From the NCBI RefSeq assembly GCF_039830135.1, contig NZ_CP156080.1:1-64000 (forward strand): 64,000 nucleotides of DNA, in the 5' to 3' direction. The translations under genes were made by a program, and so were the position numbers. The notes under the pieces were generated by a model, which worked only from the letters and a program-made list of their open reading frames with translations, had not been told where the DNA came from and made no database searches. Positions 9,186-17,270 of this stretch are shown in pieces. This DNA is from Defluviimonas sp. SAOS-178_SWC. GTDB taxonomy: Bacteria; Pseudomonadota; Alphaproteobacteria; Rhodobacterales; Rhodobacteraceae. Within the stretch, counting starts at the first letter, position 1. Each line of letters begins with the position of its first letter.

Positions 9186-10334
9186 TCAGTTTCCGGCCGG
9201 CGCGGCTGCGGCGGCCGCGCGCTCTTCCGGTGTGACGGTCATCCCGGACGAGACCTTCTGAAGCCCCGCGACGATGATGCGGTCGCCGGGCGCGAGGCCC
9301 TCGGTCACGACCCACTGGTTGCCCTGGTCGCGCTGCACGGTCAGTTCGCGGCTCTCGACCTGGTTGTCGGCATTCACCACCATCGCCACGGGCCGGCCCC
9401 GCCGGTCGCGCGTCACACCTTCCTGCGGGGCGAGAATCGCATCCTCGACCACGCCTTGCGGCATCACGACCTGGACATACATGCCCGGCAGGAGAAAGCT
9501 GTCGGGGTTGGGGAATTCCAGCCGCAGCACGATCACGCCGGTCTGTTCGTTCACATGCGGTTCGGCGGCGGCGAGGATGCCCTTGTGTTCGTATTCCCCG
9601 CCATCGGCGAGGCGCAGCGTCACGGTCGCGTTCTCGTCCCTGGCCATTTGCTGACCGGAGCGGCGCCAATGGAGAATCTCGGCGGCCGATTGCGTCACGT
9701 CGACATAGACCGGGTCGAGCTTGCGGATCACGGTCAGCGCCGCGGTCTGCCCGGCGGTCACGAGCGCGCCCTGCGTCGTCTGGCTGAGGCCGACCGTCCC
9801 CGAGATCGGTGCGCGTATCGTCGTCCGGTCGAGGTCGATCGTGGCGGCCAGCACCTGCGCCTCGGCCACCTTGACCGCCGCTTCGGCCACGTCGCGGGCC
9901 GCGACCGCGTTGTCCACGGTCTGCTGGCTGGTCACATTGCGGTCGAGCAGTTCCTGCTGGCGCGTCGCCTCGCGCTGCGCGGCGCGGACCTGCGCCTCGG
10001 CCTGGGCGAGGCCCGCCTCCGCCGCGGCCTTCGCGGCCTCGTAGCTTGCCGCGTCGATCCGGTAGAGCGGCGCGCCCTGTTCGACCGGCCCGCCCTCGTC
10101 GAAGAGCCGCTCGGTCACGATCCCGCTCACCTGCGGGCGCACCTCGGCGAGGCCCGATGCGGCGACGCGGCCCGGAAGCGTCGAGGTAAGGATCACGTCG
10201 CTGGCCTCGAGCGTCACCACGGTGACCGGCATCGGCGGGGGCTGGTTGCCCTGTTCCTGGGCTCTCGCCGGCAAGGCCGCCGCAAGCGCCATCGCCACGG
10301 CGAGGATCGGAAGGGGGGAATGGAGGACAGACAC
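9186..10334 (-). CDS. RND periplasmic adaptor (membrane fusion protein)
   Basis: A 382-residue HlyD/AcrA-type adaptor that would bridge the RND pump to an outer-membrane channel. I chose the GTG at 10334 because GGAG lies 6 nt upstream and it gives a clean Sec signal (SVLHSPLPILAVAMALAAA, then PARA-QEQ); the frame is open further upstream but would absorb the divergent promoter. There is no lipobox Cys, so it is probably a soluble or inner-membrane-tethered adaptor. The lipoyl half (VRPQVSGIVTERLFDEGG), an Ala-rich coiled-coil hairpin (about residues 95-165) and the barrel domain follow in the usual order. Confidence 0.95.
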   Translation of the reverse strand: MSVLHSPLPILAVAMALAAALPARAQEQGNQPPPMPVTVVTLEASDVILTSTLPGRVAASGLAEVRPQVSGIVTERLFDEGGPVEQGAPLYRIDAASYEAAKAAAEAGLAQAEAQVRAAQREATRQQELLDRNVTSQQTVDNAVAARDVAEAAVKVAEAQVLAATIDLDRTTIRAPISGTVGLSQTTQGALVTAGQTAALTVIRKLDPVYVDVTQSAAEILHWRRSGQQMARDENATVTLRLADGGEYEHKGILAAAEPHVNEQTGVIVLRLEFPNPDSFLLPGMYVQVVMPQGVVEDAILAPQEGVTRDRRGRPVAMVVNADNQVESRELTVQRDQGNQWVVTEGLAPGDRIIVAGLQKVSSGMTVTPEERAAAAAAPAGN

Positions 10335-10472
10335 GGCAAGCTCCGGCAGGATACGTCCGCCGCGGCGGCGGATCGACGGGATTCGGAATAAGGAAACTGG
10401 ATAGTTTTGTAAAGTTCGGATAGGTTGTCGGGGCGGATTCCCTTTGGGGAGACTACACGGGAGGGTGGCTGG
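10335..10472. promoter_or_regulatory. Divergent promoter region, RND operon / tetR
   Basis: 138 bp separate the adaptor start from the TetR start. The centre is unusually AT-rich and holds AAACT-GGAT-AGTTT (10394-10407), an inverted repeat, plus two GGATAG repeats (10399-10404 and 10418-10423). This is the likely operator shared by both genes. Confidence 0.5.
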
Positions 10473-11222
10473 ATGCCCGAAAATTCGGCAGATTGCGGCG
10501 GCGGCAAGACGCGCAGGCGCGGCCGGCCGGTGCAGATGGACCCCGCCGAACGCGAGACGCTGGTGCTCGATTGCGCGATCGAATTGCTGTCGGAACGCGG
10601 GCCGGACGATGTGACGATGGCCGACATCGCCCGGCGGGCCGGTATGTCGAAGCGGACGCTCTACGCGCTTTACCGCAGCCGCGAGGAACTTTTGGGCGCG
10701 GGGCTGCAACGGATCGGCAAGACGCTGTTCCGTCCGCTCGCACCCGAGGAACGCGACGCGTCCCTTGAAGAGCGGCTGCGCATCCTGCTGAGCTTCGACA
10801 CAAAGATGGAAAACCCCTCGGTCCCGCTCGAGATGCTGCGCGTCGTCATCGCCGAAGCGCGCAACTACCCCGAGATGAGCCGAAGTCTGAGCCGCACCGG
10901 CCCCGGCCAGGTCTGCGACATGCTCTGCGCCGAACTGGCCGGCGCAGTCGAGGCGGGTGAGATTGCCCTCGACCCGGACGACATCCCGGCCTCTGCGGAG
11001 CTTCTCGTGGACATGGTGGTCGGCAACACCATCCCCTGCCTGCTCGATCCCGAACGCCTGCTGCGCCTGCCGGAGGAAAACGCCGCCCGCAGGGACAGGG
11101 CGATCGCGATCTTCCTGAACGGGGTCCGCGCGCGCGAGAACGCGGAGGATACCGGCAAAGGGCGCGTTCAGGCCCGGTCTGCGGCAGAGGTTTCGGGATC
11201 GCCCGCATCGTCGAAGAGGTAA
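10473..11222 (+). CDS. TetR/AcrR-family repressor of the RND operon
   Basis: A 249-residue TetR-type regulator transcribed away from the efflux genes. The N-terminal HTH is clear: DVTMADIARRAGMSKRTLYA then YRSREELL (about residues 45-75). The ATG at 10473 has a GGGAGG ribosome site; an upstream in-frame ATG at 10425 would sit in the presumed operator. The C-terminal domain should bind the inducing ligand. The tail beyond residue 225 is low in complexity and probably flexible. By position it represses the pump genes and itself. Confidence 0.9.
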   Translation: MPENSADCGGGKTRRRGRPVQMDPAERETLVLDCAIELLSERGPDDVTMADIARRAGMSKRTLYALYRSREELLGAGLQRIGKTLFRPLAPEERDASLEERLRILLSFDTKMENPSVPLEMLRVVIAEARNYPEMSRSLSRTGPGQVCDMLCAELAGAVEAGEIALDPDDIPASAELLVDMVVGNTIPCLLDPERLLRLPEENAARRDRAIAIFLNGVRARENAEDTGKGRVQARSAAEVSGSPASSKR

Positions 11223-11229
11223 AGCTGGC

Positions 11230-12102
11230 TCACGTCTCTTTTGCCGACCTGTCCGCGTCCTGCCTGCCGAAGAAGTCGAGATAGTGCTTCTCTAGCTGGT
11301 CGATGACATGCGACCGCTTGGCGTAGGAACGCTCAAGCCGGATGGTGAGGTGGTTCATCACCGGAAACCCGTCCGCCTCCAGATAGGCCCGTTCGCCCGC
11401 GACCATGCTGCCCTCGACCAGGACGGCGACGCAGAGATTGGCGGTGACCGCCTGATGCTGGGCAAAGACGCTGCGACACACGCAGACCGGCCGGTAGCGG
11501 CGGTTCATGGCCTCCAGCGCCGCGACGAGCGGCAGTTCGTCCTGGTTGCGCTCGTCCCAGACCGCGACGGGCAGGGGATCGACCTTGCTCAGATCGACCG
11601 CCGCAGGCCCCACGACGACGAGCCGGTCGGTGAACGCCACGGGCCCGCGCGTGGGGCAGTTTCCCTCGGTCACGAAGGCGAGGTCGACCGACCCGTTGGC
11701 GATCCGCCGCGACAGGCCGAGGGAATCGTCGATCACGATGCTGATCGTGCCCTGCGGGAGAAGCTTCGCGAACTCGGTCATGACGTCCTTCAGGATCCGG
11801 TTCACATAGGCATCCGCCACCCCGACGACGACGATCCCCTCGAACGCCTTCCGCCGGAACAGCGCCATCGTCTCGTCGTGCATGTCCACGATCTCGCGCG
11901 CGGGCCGCAAGAGCGCCTTGCCGTATTCGGTGAGCGTGACCGGAGTCGCGCTCCGGTCGATCAGGGGCTGGCCGAGCAGCTCTTCGAGCCGCCTGACCTG
12001 CTGGCTCACGGCGGATTGCGTGCGGCCGACGATCTGAGCCGCGGCGGTGAACCCGCCGGAATCGGCGATGGCGAGGAACGTGCGGTAGAGTTCCGTGTCC
12101 AT
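11230..12102 (-). CDS. LysR-family transcriptional regulator
   Basis: A 290-residue LysR regulator. The N-terminal winged helix is typical: YRTFLAIADSGGFTAAAQIV then TQSAVSQQVRRLEELLGQPL (residues 5-50), followed by a periplasmic-binding-protein-like effector domain. It is convergent with tetR, ending 8 bp away. No target gene lies next to it in the usual divergent position, so its target is unclear. The upstream gap holds a long TTTGAT...ATCAAA inverted repeat around 12137-12165 that could be its own operator. Confidence 0.92.
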   Translation of the reverse strand: MDTELYRTFLAIADSGGFTAAAQIVGRTQSAVSQQVRRLEELLGQPLIDRSATPVTLTEYGKALLRPAREIVDMHDETMALFRRKAFEGIVVVGVADAYVNRILKDVMTEFAKLLPQGTISIVIDDSLGLSRRIANGSVDLAFVTEGNCPTRGPVAFTDRLVVVGPAAVDLSKVDPLPVAVWDERNQDELPLVAALEAMNRRYRPVCVCRSVFAQHQAVTANLCVAVLVEGSMVAGERAYLEADGFPVMNHLTIRLERSYAKRSHVIDQLEKHYLDFFGRQDADRSAKET

Positions 12103-12498
12103 TAGCGTTCCTTATTGGGTGCATACGAACAATTTGTTTGATATTGACCGGCCGATCAATCAAAACTTGCCTACGTTCAGACCGGACGACAGCCACATGG
12201 AGTGTATTTCGGCACTTGGCAGTCCGGTCGGAGCGTGGCGACTGAAGCAACCAAGGACTTTCGACCGAGACTATAGCACGAAAGAGCTTTTCAGCTCTAA
12301 GTAATTGTTTTGTCTATGTTGCCATGGGCCGGTGGGTTTTCCGGCGTCGTGGCAGTGCGGTGGCGCGCGAGATTTGCCTCATGCCGATCCCGGTCGGCCG
12401 CGCCACCACCCATCCCCGATGCCGGACCGGCCGGATCAGGTCGGCACCGCGCGTGAACGGCGGTCGCGCCTTGCCGTGGCCGCACGAAAGGAAACGGC
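12103..12498. other. Gene-free region upstream of DUF1127 gene
   Basis: About 400 bp with no convincing coding sequence. It contains the TTTGAT/ATCAAA inverted repeat and a small hairpin, AGAGCT-TTTC-AGCTCT at 12283-12298, followed by a weakly T-rich run, which might be a terminator. A short ATG frame at 12324 has no recognisable ribosome site or homology. Confidence 0.4.
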
Positions 12499-12843
12499 AT
12501 GCAGAACGTTAATGCAAACGCAGCAATTTCGCGGCATGACACTTCGTCCCCGGCCGTGATCCCGCCCGCGAACAGGGCCCGTCGTCCGCTCATCCTTATC
12601 AAGGGTGGCGCATCGGCCCGCTTTCCGGACGCCTTGCCCGAAACCTCCACGGCCCCCGGCCGCCGCGGCGGACCCGTCGCCGCCTGTCTCCGCCTGATGC
12701 ACACCGTCATGATGAACCGGACGGCGCGGAAGGTTGCCCGGATTGGCCGGCTGGCCGAAGCCGAGATGGGCTATCTGAGCGATCACATCCTTCGGGATAT
12801 CGGGCTGCCCCGGGGCCGGAATAGCCGCGATCCGAGATTCTGA
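12499..12843 (+). CDS. DUF1127 domain protein with long N-terminus
   Basis: A 114-residue protein whose C-terminus is a DUF1127 motif (AEMGYLSDHILRDIGLPRG, about residues 88-107), preceded by a basic helix. AAAGGAAACGGC provides the ribosome site. DUF1127 proteins are small Arg-rich proteins tied in alphaproteobacteria to stress responses and RNA turnover. The ~70-residue N-terminal extension is unusual for this normally 45-70-residue family and looks disordered. A regulator gene follows 51 nt downstream. Confidence 0.75.
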   Translation: MQNVNANAAISRHDTSSPAVIPPANRARRPLILIKGGASARFPDALPETSTAPGRRGGPVAACLRLMHTVMMNRTARKVARIGRLAEAEMGYLSDHILRDIGLPRGRNSRDPRF

Positions 12844-12894
12844 TCAACGGTTCAGGCGGCAAGCCGCTTCCCCATGAATGAAAAGGAATGGACC

Positions 12895-13545
12895 ATGTCC
12901 GTCACCTCCCTGGCATATGAACAGCCTGTTGCCGGCCCGGCACCGGTCGTCCAGATCGACGTCGGCTCGTTCCTCGCGCTCATGAGCATGGTCGCGAGGC
13001 ATGTCGACCTCACCTCCGTCCAGCGGCAGCTGGCGACGAAAGCCAGCCCGGTTGCGGGAAACGTGACCGCGTTCAAGGGCGCATCCGCCGCCGGCCGCGC
13101 CGATCCGCACCCCGTCGCGGCAGCAGGGTCGGGCGACGCGCCGGAGGCCGCCCTGGTGAACATGCTGATCGGCGCGTTCGCCCCGACGGCCGGCACGGGG
13201 TCTCCGGATGTCGTGCCGCTCGCTCCGCCCGCACGGCCGCAGGTCCATCCATTCGGCAAGACCTGGCTGCATGTCGACGCGGCGAAGCTGGTCGATGCCG
13301 ACGGGAGCGAGATACCGTTGACGGCGATGGAGTTCCGGCTGCTGAAGCTCTTCGCCGAGAATCGCGGCCGCGTGCTCAATCGCGACCAGATCCTCGAAGG
13401 GGCGCATGACCGATCCTGGGATCCGTTCGACAGGTCGATCGACATCCGCATCTCGCGCATCCGCAGGAAGATCGAGCACAACCCGCAAAAGCCCGAGGTG
13501 ATCCGCACGGTGCGCGGTATCGGCTACATCTACGATCCCGCGTGA
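12895..13545 (+). CDS. Receiver-less OmpR-type winged-helix regulator
   Basis: A 216-residue protein ending in a full OmpR/PhoB winged helix (LTAMEFRLLKLFAENRGRVL, RSIDIRISRIRRKIE, VIRTVRGIGYIYDP; about residues 138-214) but with no N-terminal receiver: the first ~115 residues lack the acidic triad and phosphoacceptor Asp and contain low-complexity Ala/Pro stretches. The ATG at 12895 has AGGAA 7 nt upstream; an ATG at 12874 is the alternative. It points at the heme-copper operon 306 bp downstream and may control it independently of a kinase. Mentioned targets are inference only. Confidence 0.8.
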   Translation: MSVTSLAYEQPVAGPAPVVQIDVGSFLALMSMVARHVDLTSVQRQLATKASPVAGNVTAFKGASAAGRADPHPVAAAGSGDAPEAALVNMLIGAFAPTAGTGSPDVVPLAPPARPQVHPFGKTWLHVDAAKLVDADGSEIPLTAMEFRLLKLFAENRGRVLNRDQILEGAHDRSWDPFDRSIDIRISRIRRKIEHNPQKPEVIRTVRGIGYIYDPA

Positions 13546-13569
13546 CGCGCAGGGCCGCCTTGCCGATCC

Positions 13570-13583
13570 TTGATAAAAGTCAA
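13570..13583. promoter_or_regulatory. FNR/NNR-type box upstream of reductase operon
   Basis: TTGATAAAAGTCAA is an inverted repeat of CRP/FNR-family type. The left half fits FNR (TTGAT) and the right half (GTCAA) is the one seen in NNR/NnrR boxes. It precedes the heme-copper reductase operon and suggests control by low oxygen or nitric oxide. Confidence 0.65.
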
Positions 13584-13678
13584 ATGGCGATTGTCAAAGT
13601 CATGTCATGCTCGGCTTTAACGTTGCCGACTGAGTGGCGGATGGCCACGACGGCGCATCTCTAGTTACCGGGCGAGGA

Positions 13679-13738
13679 CCGGCATCTCCGGTCGGCGGTG
13701 TGACCTTCCCGACAGGGCAGCTACCGCGGAGATGCCGG
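13679..13738 (+). ncRNA. Structured leader with 12-bp perfect stem
   Basis: CCGGCATCTCCG (13679-13690) and CGGAGATGCCGG (13727-13738) pair perfectly over 12 bp, enclosing a smaller GTCGG/CCGAC hairpin. It would lie in the 5' leader of the operon starting at 13852. I do not recognise a known riboswitch; an mRNA-stability or attenuator element is possible. Confidence 0.4.
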
Positions 13739-13851
13739 AGGTTACGAACGAACAGTGATCGATCATACGGATAGGCGCCCGCATCGTTTCGGGAGCGGGA
13801 CGTGACTTTTCCAAGAAGGCGCTTGAGCGAACCTCAGAGGGGGGAAGGTGA

Positions 13852-14034
13852 ATGGACGACACTGAGACAAAGGCAAACCGGCCGGCGCAAGGGCAACCGC
13901 CCGAGCGCATACCCTTCATGCAGCAGGTGCTGGACAACCCGTTCCTGCTCTTGTTCCTCGGGATCACCATCCCGACGGTGCTCTATCTGGTCTGGGGCGT
14001 GATGGAAGTCGCCTCGGTCCCGGTATTCGAGTGA
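13852..14034 (+). CDS. Small single-TM accessory subunit of reductase
   Basis: A 60-residue protein with a polar Pro-rich N-terminus and one membrane helix (NPFLLLFLGITIPTVLYLVW, about residues 29-48). GGGGGAAGGTGA supplies a ribosome site. It opens the operon and is 24 nt ahead of the CuA subunit gene. Small single-helix subunits accompany ba3-type and related heme-copper enzymes, so an assembly or structural role is likely. Confidence 0.75.
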   Translation: MDDTETKANRPAQGQPPERIPFMQQVLDNPFLLLFLGITIPTVLYLVWGVMEVASVPVFE

Positions 14035-14058
14035 TCGCTTAGCGGGAAGGGCGAGAAA

Positions 14059-14613
14059 ATGGCCATCAATCCTCCGTCAAACCGCCTGTGGTGGAAGGAG
14101 CCGATCCACGGCATCGAGCTGGGCTGGATCGTCATCGCCTTCCTCTGGGGGCTGTTCATGTTCTTCTTCATGATCGCCTGGCACTTCATCGGCAATCAGA
14201 ACCTCTCGAGCGAGACCTACCGGATCCGACCCGAGGCGTATCAGGAGAAGGTCGAGGCCTTCGCCGAGGAATTCCAGGCCACGGACGCCGCCGGAGAACC
14301 GCTCGAGGAAGACGGCGTGCCGGTGGTGCGCCCGCCCGTGGGCGGCGATGCCTATATCCTTGCCCGCCTGTGGGAGTTCTGGCCGATCCTGGAACTGAAG
14401 AAGGGCGAAAGCTACCGGATCCACATCTCGTCTGCGGACTGGCAGCACGGCTTTTCGATGCAGCCCACGAACATCAACATCTCGGTTCATCCCGGCTACG
14501 AGCATGTCATCACCCTGACGCCGACCGGCAGCGGGGATTTCGGCATCGTCTGTAACGAATTCTGCGGAATCGGACATCACACGATGACCGGGCGCATCCG
14601 CGTCGTCGAGTGA
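14059..14613 (+). CDS. Heme-copper reductase subunit II (CuA)
   Basis: A 184-residue subunit II with one N-terminal membrane helix (about 20-45) and a periplasmic cupredoxin domain. All CuA ligands are visible: His130 in DWQHGFSM, and Cys165, Cys169, His173 and Met176 in CNEFCGIGHHTM. It would accept electrons from a soluble cytochrome c or cupredoxin and pass them to the subunit I hemes. The short single-helix form is typical of B-family (ba3-like) enzymes and of eNOR-type NO reductases. It is followed 13 nt later by subunit I. Confidence 0.93.
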   Translation: MAINPPSNRLWWKEPIHGIELGWIVIAFLWGLFMFFFMIAWHFIGNQNLSSETYRIRPEAYQEKVEAFAEEFQATDAAGEPLEEDGVPVVRPPVGGDAYILARLWEFWPILELKKGESYRIHISSADWQHGFSMQPTNINISVHPGYEHVITLTPTGSGDFGIVCNEFCGIGHHTMTGRIRVVE

Positions 14614-14626
14614 GGGAGGAAAGGCA

Positions 14627-16357
14627 ATGACAACGGTTGATCACGGCGCCGTCCCGGCCGCAGGCGCAGATGCGCAATACCGCATTTGCCGGTTCTCCGG
14701 CCTGCGGATCGAGTCGAACGCGGAAAGGCTCATCAAGGTCAACGCGGTGGCCGCGGTGCTGTTCCTGGCGCTCGGCGGCCTGATGGGGCTCATGGTGGCG
14801 CTGACCCGCTGGCCGGCGGTGCAACTCCTGCCGGCCGAATGGTTCTACTTGGTTCTGACCGGGCACGGCGCCAACGTGCTCCTGTTCTGGATCATCTTCT
14901 TCGAGATCGCGGTGCTCTACTTCGCCTCGGCGGTGATCCTGGGATGCCGGCTTGCCGCGCCGCGGATCGCCTGGCTCGGCTTCGTGCTGATGGTGGTCGG
15001 CGCGGTGATGGCGAACTACGCCGTGCTGCGCGGCGATTCCACGGTGATGTTCACCTCGTATCCGCCGATGCAGGCGTCGCAGTGGTTCTATCTTTCGCTG
15101 ATCATCTTCGCGGTCGGGGCGCTGGTCTCGGTGATGATCTTCTTCGCGACGCTGGTCGTGGCGAAGGCCGAGAACACCTATGACGGCTCGGTGCCGCTCG
15201 TCACCTTCGGGGCGATCACCGCGGGCATCATCGCGGTCTTCACCCTGGCCTCGGGCGCGATCATCCTGATCCCGACCTGGCTCTGGTCGCTGGGCCTGAT
15301 CTCCAACATCGACACGCTCATGTACAAGGTCGTGTGGTGGGGGATGGGCCATTCGAGCCAGCAGATCAACGTCTCCGCCCATGTCTCGATCTGGTATGCG
15401 ATCGGCGCGATGGTGGTGGGCGCGAAGCCGCTGTCGGAAAAGGTCAGCCGCATGGCCTTCTTCATGTACATCCTGTTCCTGCAGCTGGCCTCGGCCCACC
15501 ACATCCTGGCGGAACCGGGCATGTCCTCGACCTGGAAGATCGTGAACACGAGCTACATGATGTATCTCGCGGTCATGGGGTCGATGATCCACGGGCTGAC
15601 CGTTCCGGGCGCGATCGAGGCGGCGCAGCGGCGCAACGGCTTCACCCGCGGCGCGTTCGAATGGCTGCGCAAGGCGCCCTGGGGCAACCCGGCCTTCGCG
15701 GGCATGTTCCTCAGCCTGGTGATGTTCGGCTTCATCGGCGGCATCTCGGGCGTCGTTCTCGGGACCGAGCAGCTCAACGTCCTGATGCACAACACGATCT
15801 ACGTCCCCGGCCATTTCCACGGAACGGTCGTGGCGGGCACGACGCTGGCCTTCATGGCGATGACCTATCTCGTTGTGCCGCTGATCTTCCAGCGCGACAT
15901 CCTCTGGCCGGGTCTTGCCAAATGGCAGCCCTTCGTCTTCGGCATCGGCGCCGGCGGCATCTCTCTCTTCATGATGGGGGCGGGGACGCTCGGCGTGCCG
16001 CGCCGGCACTGGGACATCTCGCTTGCCGACGCCGCCCATCCGTTCGAGTTTCCGGCTGCGGCCTATCTGATGATGGGGCTGAACGGAATCTCGGCGCTGC
16101 TGGCGGCCCTCGGCGGGGTGATGTTCATCGTCATCGTCGTGGGCTCGATCCTTGCCGGACCGCGACTGGACCGGGCCGGCGCGAAGCTGACCTTCCCGCT
16201 GCACGACAAGAGCCGCGAGGCGGTGTCGGAATACGGCAGCCACGGCACCCTGAAGCTGCCCGGCACGCTGATCCTGGTCGGGATCTTCTTCGCCAGCTTC
16301 GTGCTCTACTACTTCGTGAACTGGAAGTATCTGTCGGAACTCTGGCTGTTCCGCTGA
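14627..16357 (+). CDS. Heme-copper reductase subunit I, ba3/eNOR-like
   Basis: A 576-residue polytopic catalytic subunit of the B-like heme-copper superfamily. Heme ligands are His80 (TGHGANVLLFW) and the pair in VPGHFHG (His396 high-spin, His398 low-spin). Active-site metal ligands are His242 (GMGHSSQQ) and His291-His292 (SAHHILAEPG). In oxygen reductases of types A and B a Tyr lies four residues after the first of these and is cross-linked; here it is Gln246. The Asp usual after HH in ba3 oxidases is Glu296. Tyr loss is the hallmark of NO-reducing members, so this may be an eNOR-type NO reductase rather than an oxidase; biochemical proof is absent. The automated name would be cytochrome c oxidase. 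Confidence 0.9.
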   Translation: MTTVDHGAVPAAGADAQYRICRFSGLRIESNAERLIKVNAVAAVLFLALGGLMGLMVALTRWPAVQLLPAEWFYLVLTGHGANVLLFWIIFFEIAVLYFASAVILGCRLAAPRIAWLGFVLMVVGAVMANYAVLRGDSTVMFTSYPPMQASQWFYLSLIIFAVGALVSVMIFFATLVVAKAENTYDGSVPLVTFGAITAGIIAVFTLASGAIILIPTWLWSLGLISNIDTLMYKVVWWGMGHSSQQINVSAHVSIWYAIGAMVVGAKPLSEKVSRMAFFMYILFLQLASAHHILAEPGMSSTWKIVNTSYMMYLAVMGSMIHGLTVPGAIEAAQRRNGFTRGAFEWLRKAPWGNPAFAGMFLSLVMFGFIGGISGVVLGTEQLNVLMHNTIYVPGHFHGTVVAGTTLAFMAMTYLVVPLIFQRDILWPGLAKWQPFVFGIGAGGISLFMMGAGTLGVPRRHWDISLADAAHPFEFPAAAYLMMGLNGISALLAALGGVMFIVIVVGSILAGPRLDRAGAKLTFPLHDKSREAVSEYGSHGTLKLPGTLILVGIFFASFVLYYFVNWKYLSELWLFR

Positions 16358-16388
16358 TGCTGCCCGCCCTACAACCCGGAGCGTGCCC

Positions 16389-17270
16389 ATGACCGCTGCC
16401 CTGACAATGACGGCTTCGATCCTCAAGCTCAGGATCGGTTCCTTCGTGGCCCTCGCCGCCCTGGTCGGCATCGTCACGGGCGGCGGCGAAATGCGCTGGG
16501 TCGAGGCCGCCGTCTTTACTCTCGCGGTGCTTGGTGCCTCGGGCGCGGCGGGGGCCTTCAACCACTACTTCGAGCGTGACAGCGACCGGCTGATGGCGCG
16601 CACCGCGCTCAGACCCTTTGCCAGCGGCCGGCTCAAGGCGGGGCCGATCTGGCCCGTGACCTTCACGCTTCTTCTCGTCGCCTCGCTGGTCATGGCGTGG
16701 TCGGTCGGCGGTTCGCTTGCCACGCTTTTCGTCTTTCTCGGCGCCTTCACCTACGGCGTCGTCTACACCCTCTGGCTCAAGCGGCGCACGGTCTGGAACG
16801 TCGTGATCGGCGGCGCGGCGGGGAGCTTCGCGCTCCTCGCCGGCGCCGCCGCCGCCGCGCCGCAGTTCGGGCCGAGCCTGACGCCCGTTCCGATCCTGCT
16901 TGCGGCGATGCTCTTTCTCTGGACGCCGCCCCACTTCTGGGCGCTGGCCGCGGCGAAGGGCGAGGATTATCGCCGCGCCGGTATCCCGATGCTGCCGGTC
17001 GTCAGCGAGCCAGAGATCTGGGGGCCGGTGATCTTCAGCCACGTCATCGTGCTGGTGCTTCTCTCGTTCGGACCGCTCCTCTTTGGCCTCGGCCCGATCT
17101 ACGGTGTCTGTGCCGCGATCGGCGGCGCGCTGTTCGTCCAGAAAAGCTGGGTGCTGATGCGCCGCCCCGACCGCCGCACGGCGATGGCAGCGTTCCGTGC
17201 CTCGCTGGTTCATTTCGCGCTGGTATCGACGGGCGCGCTGCTCGACGGGGCCGTACGATGGCTCCCTTGA
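16389..17270 (+). CDS. ctaB: Heme O synthase (protoheme IX farnesyltransferase)
   Basis: A 293-residue polytopic UbiA-family prenyltransferase that farnesylates heme B to heme O for the upstream enzyme. The first prenyl-diphosphate/Mg site is NHYFERDSDRLMART (about residues 57-71), where the usual NDYxDRDID carries His and Glu replacements; LTPPHFWALA-like sequence (WTPPHFWALA) marks the second conserved loop. The ATG at 16389 has GGAG 7 nt upstream. No heme A synthase (CtaA) is in the operon, so the product may be heme O, or CtaA may be encoded elsewhere. Confidence 0.92.
   Translation: MTAALTMTASILKLRIGSFVALAALVGIVTGGGEMRWVEAAVFTLAVLGASGAAGAFNHYFERDSDRLMARTALRPFASGRLKAGPIWPVTFTLLLVASLVMAWSVGGSLATLFVFLGAFTYGVVYTLWLKRRTVWNVVIGGAAGSFALLAGAAAAAPQFGPSLTPVPILLAAMLFLWTPPHFWALAAAKGEDYRRAGIPMLPVVSEPEIWGPVIFSHVIVLVLLSFGPLLFGLGPIYGVCAAIGGALFVQKSWVLMRRPDRRTAMAAFRASLVHFALVSTGALLDGAVRWLP

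Noticed and set aside
5841..10391. 1516-codon open frame on the plus strand
   Set aside because: It is antisense to the RND efflux operon; the translation is a low-complexity Arg/His/Gly-rich shadow caused by high GC.
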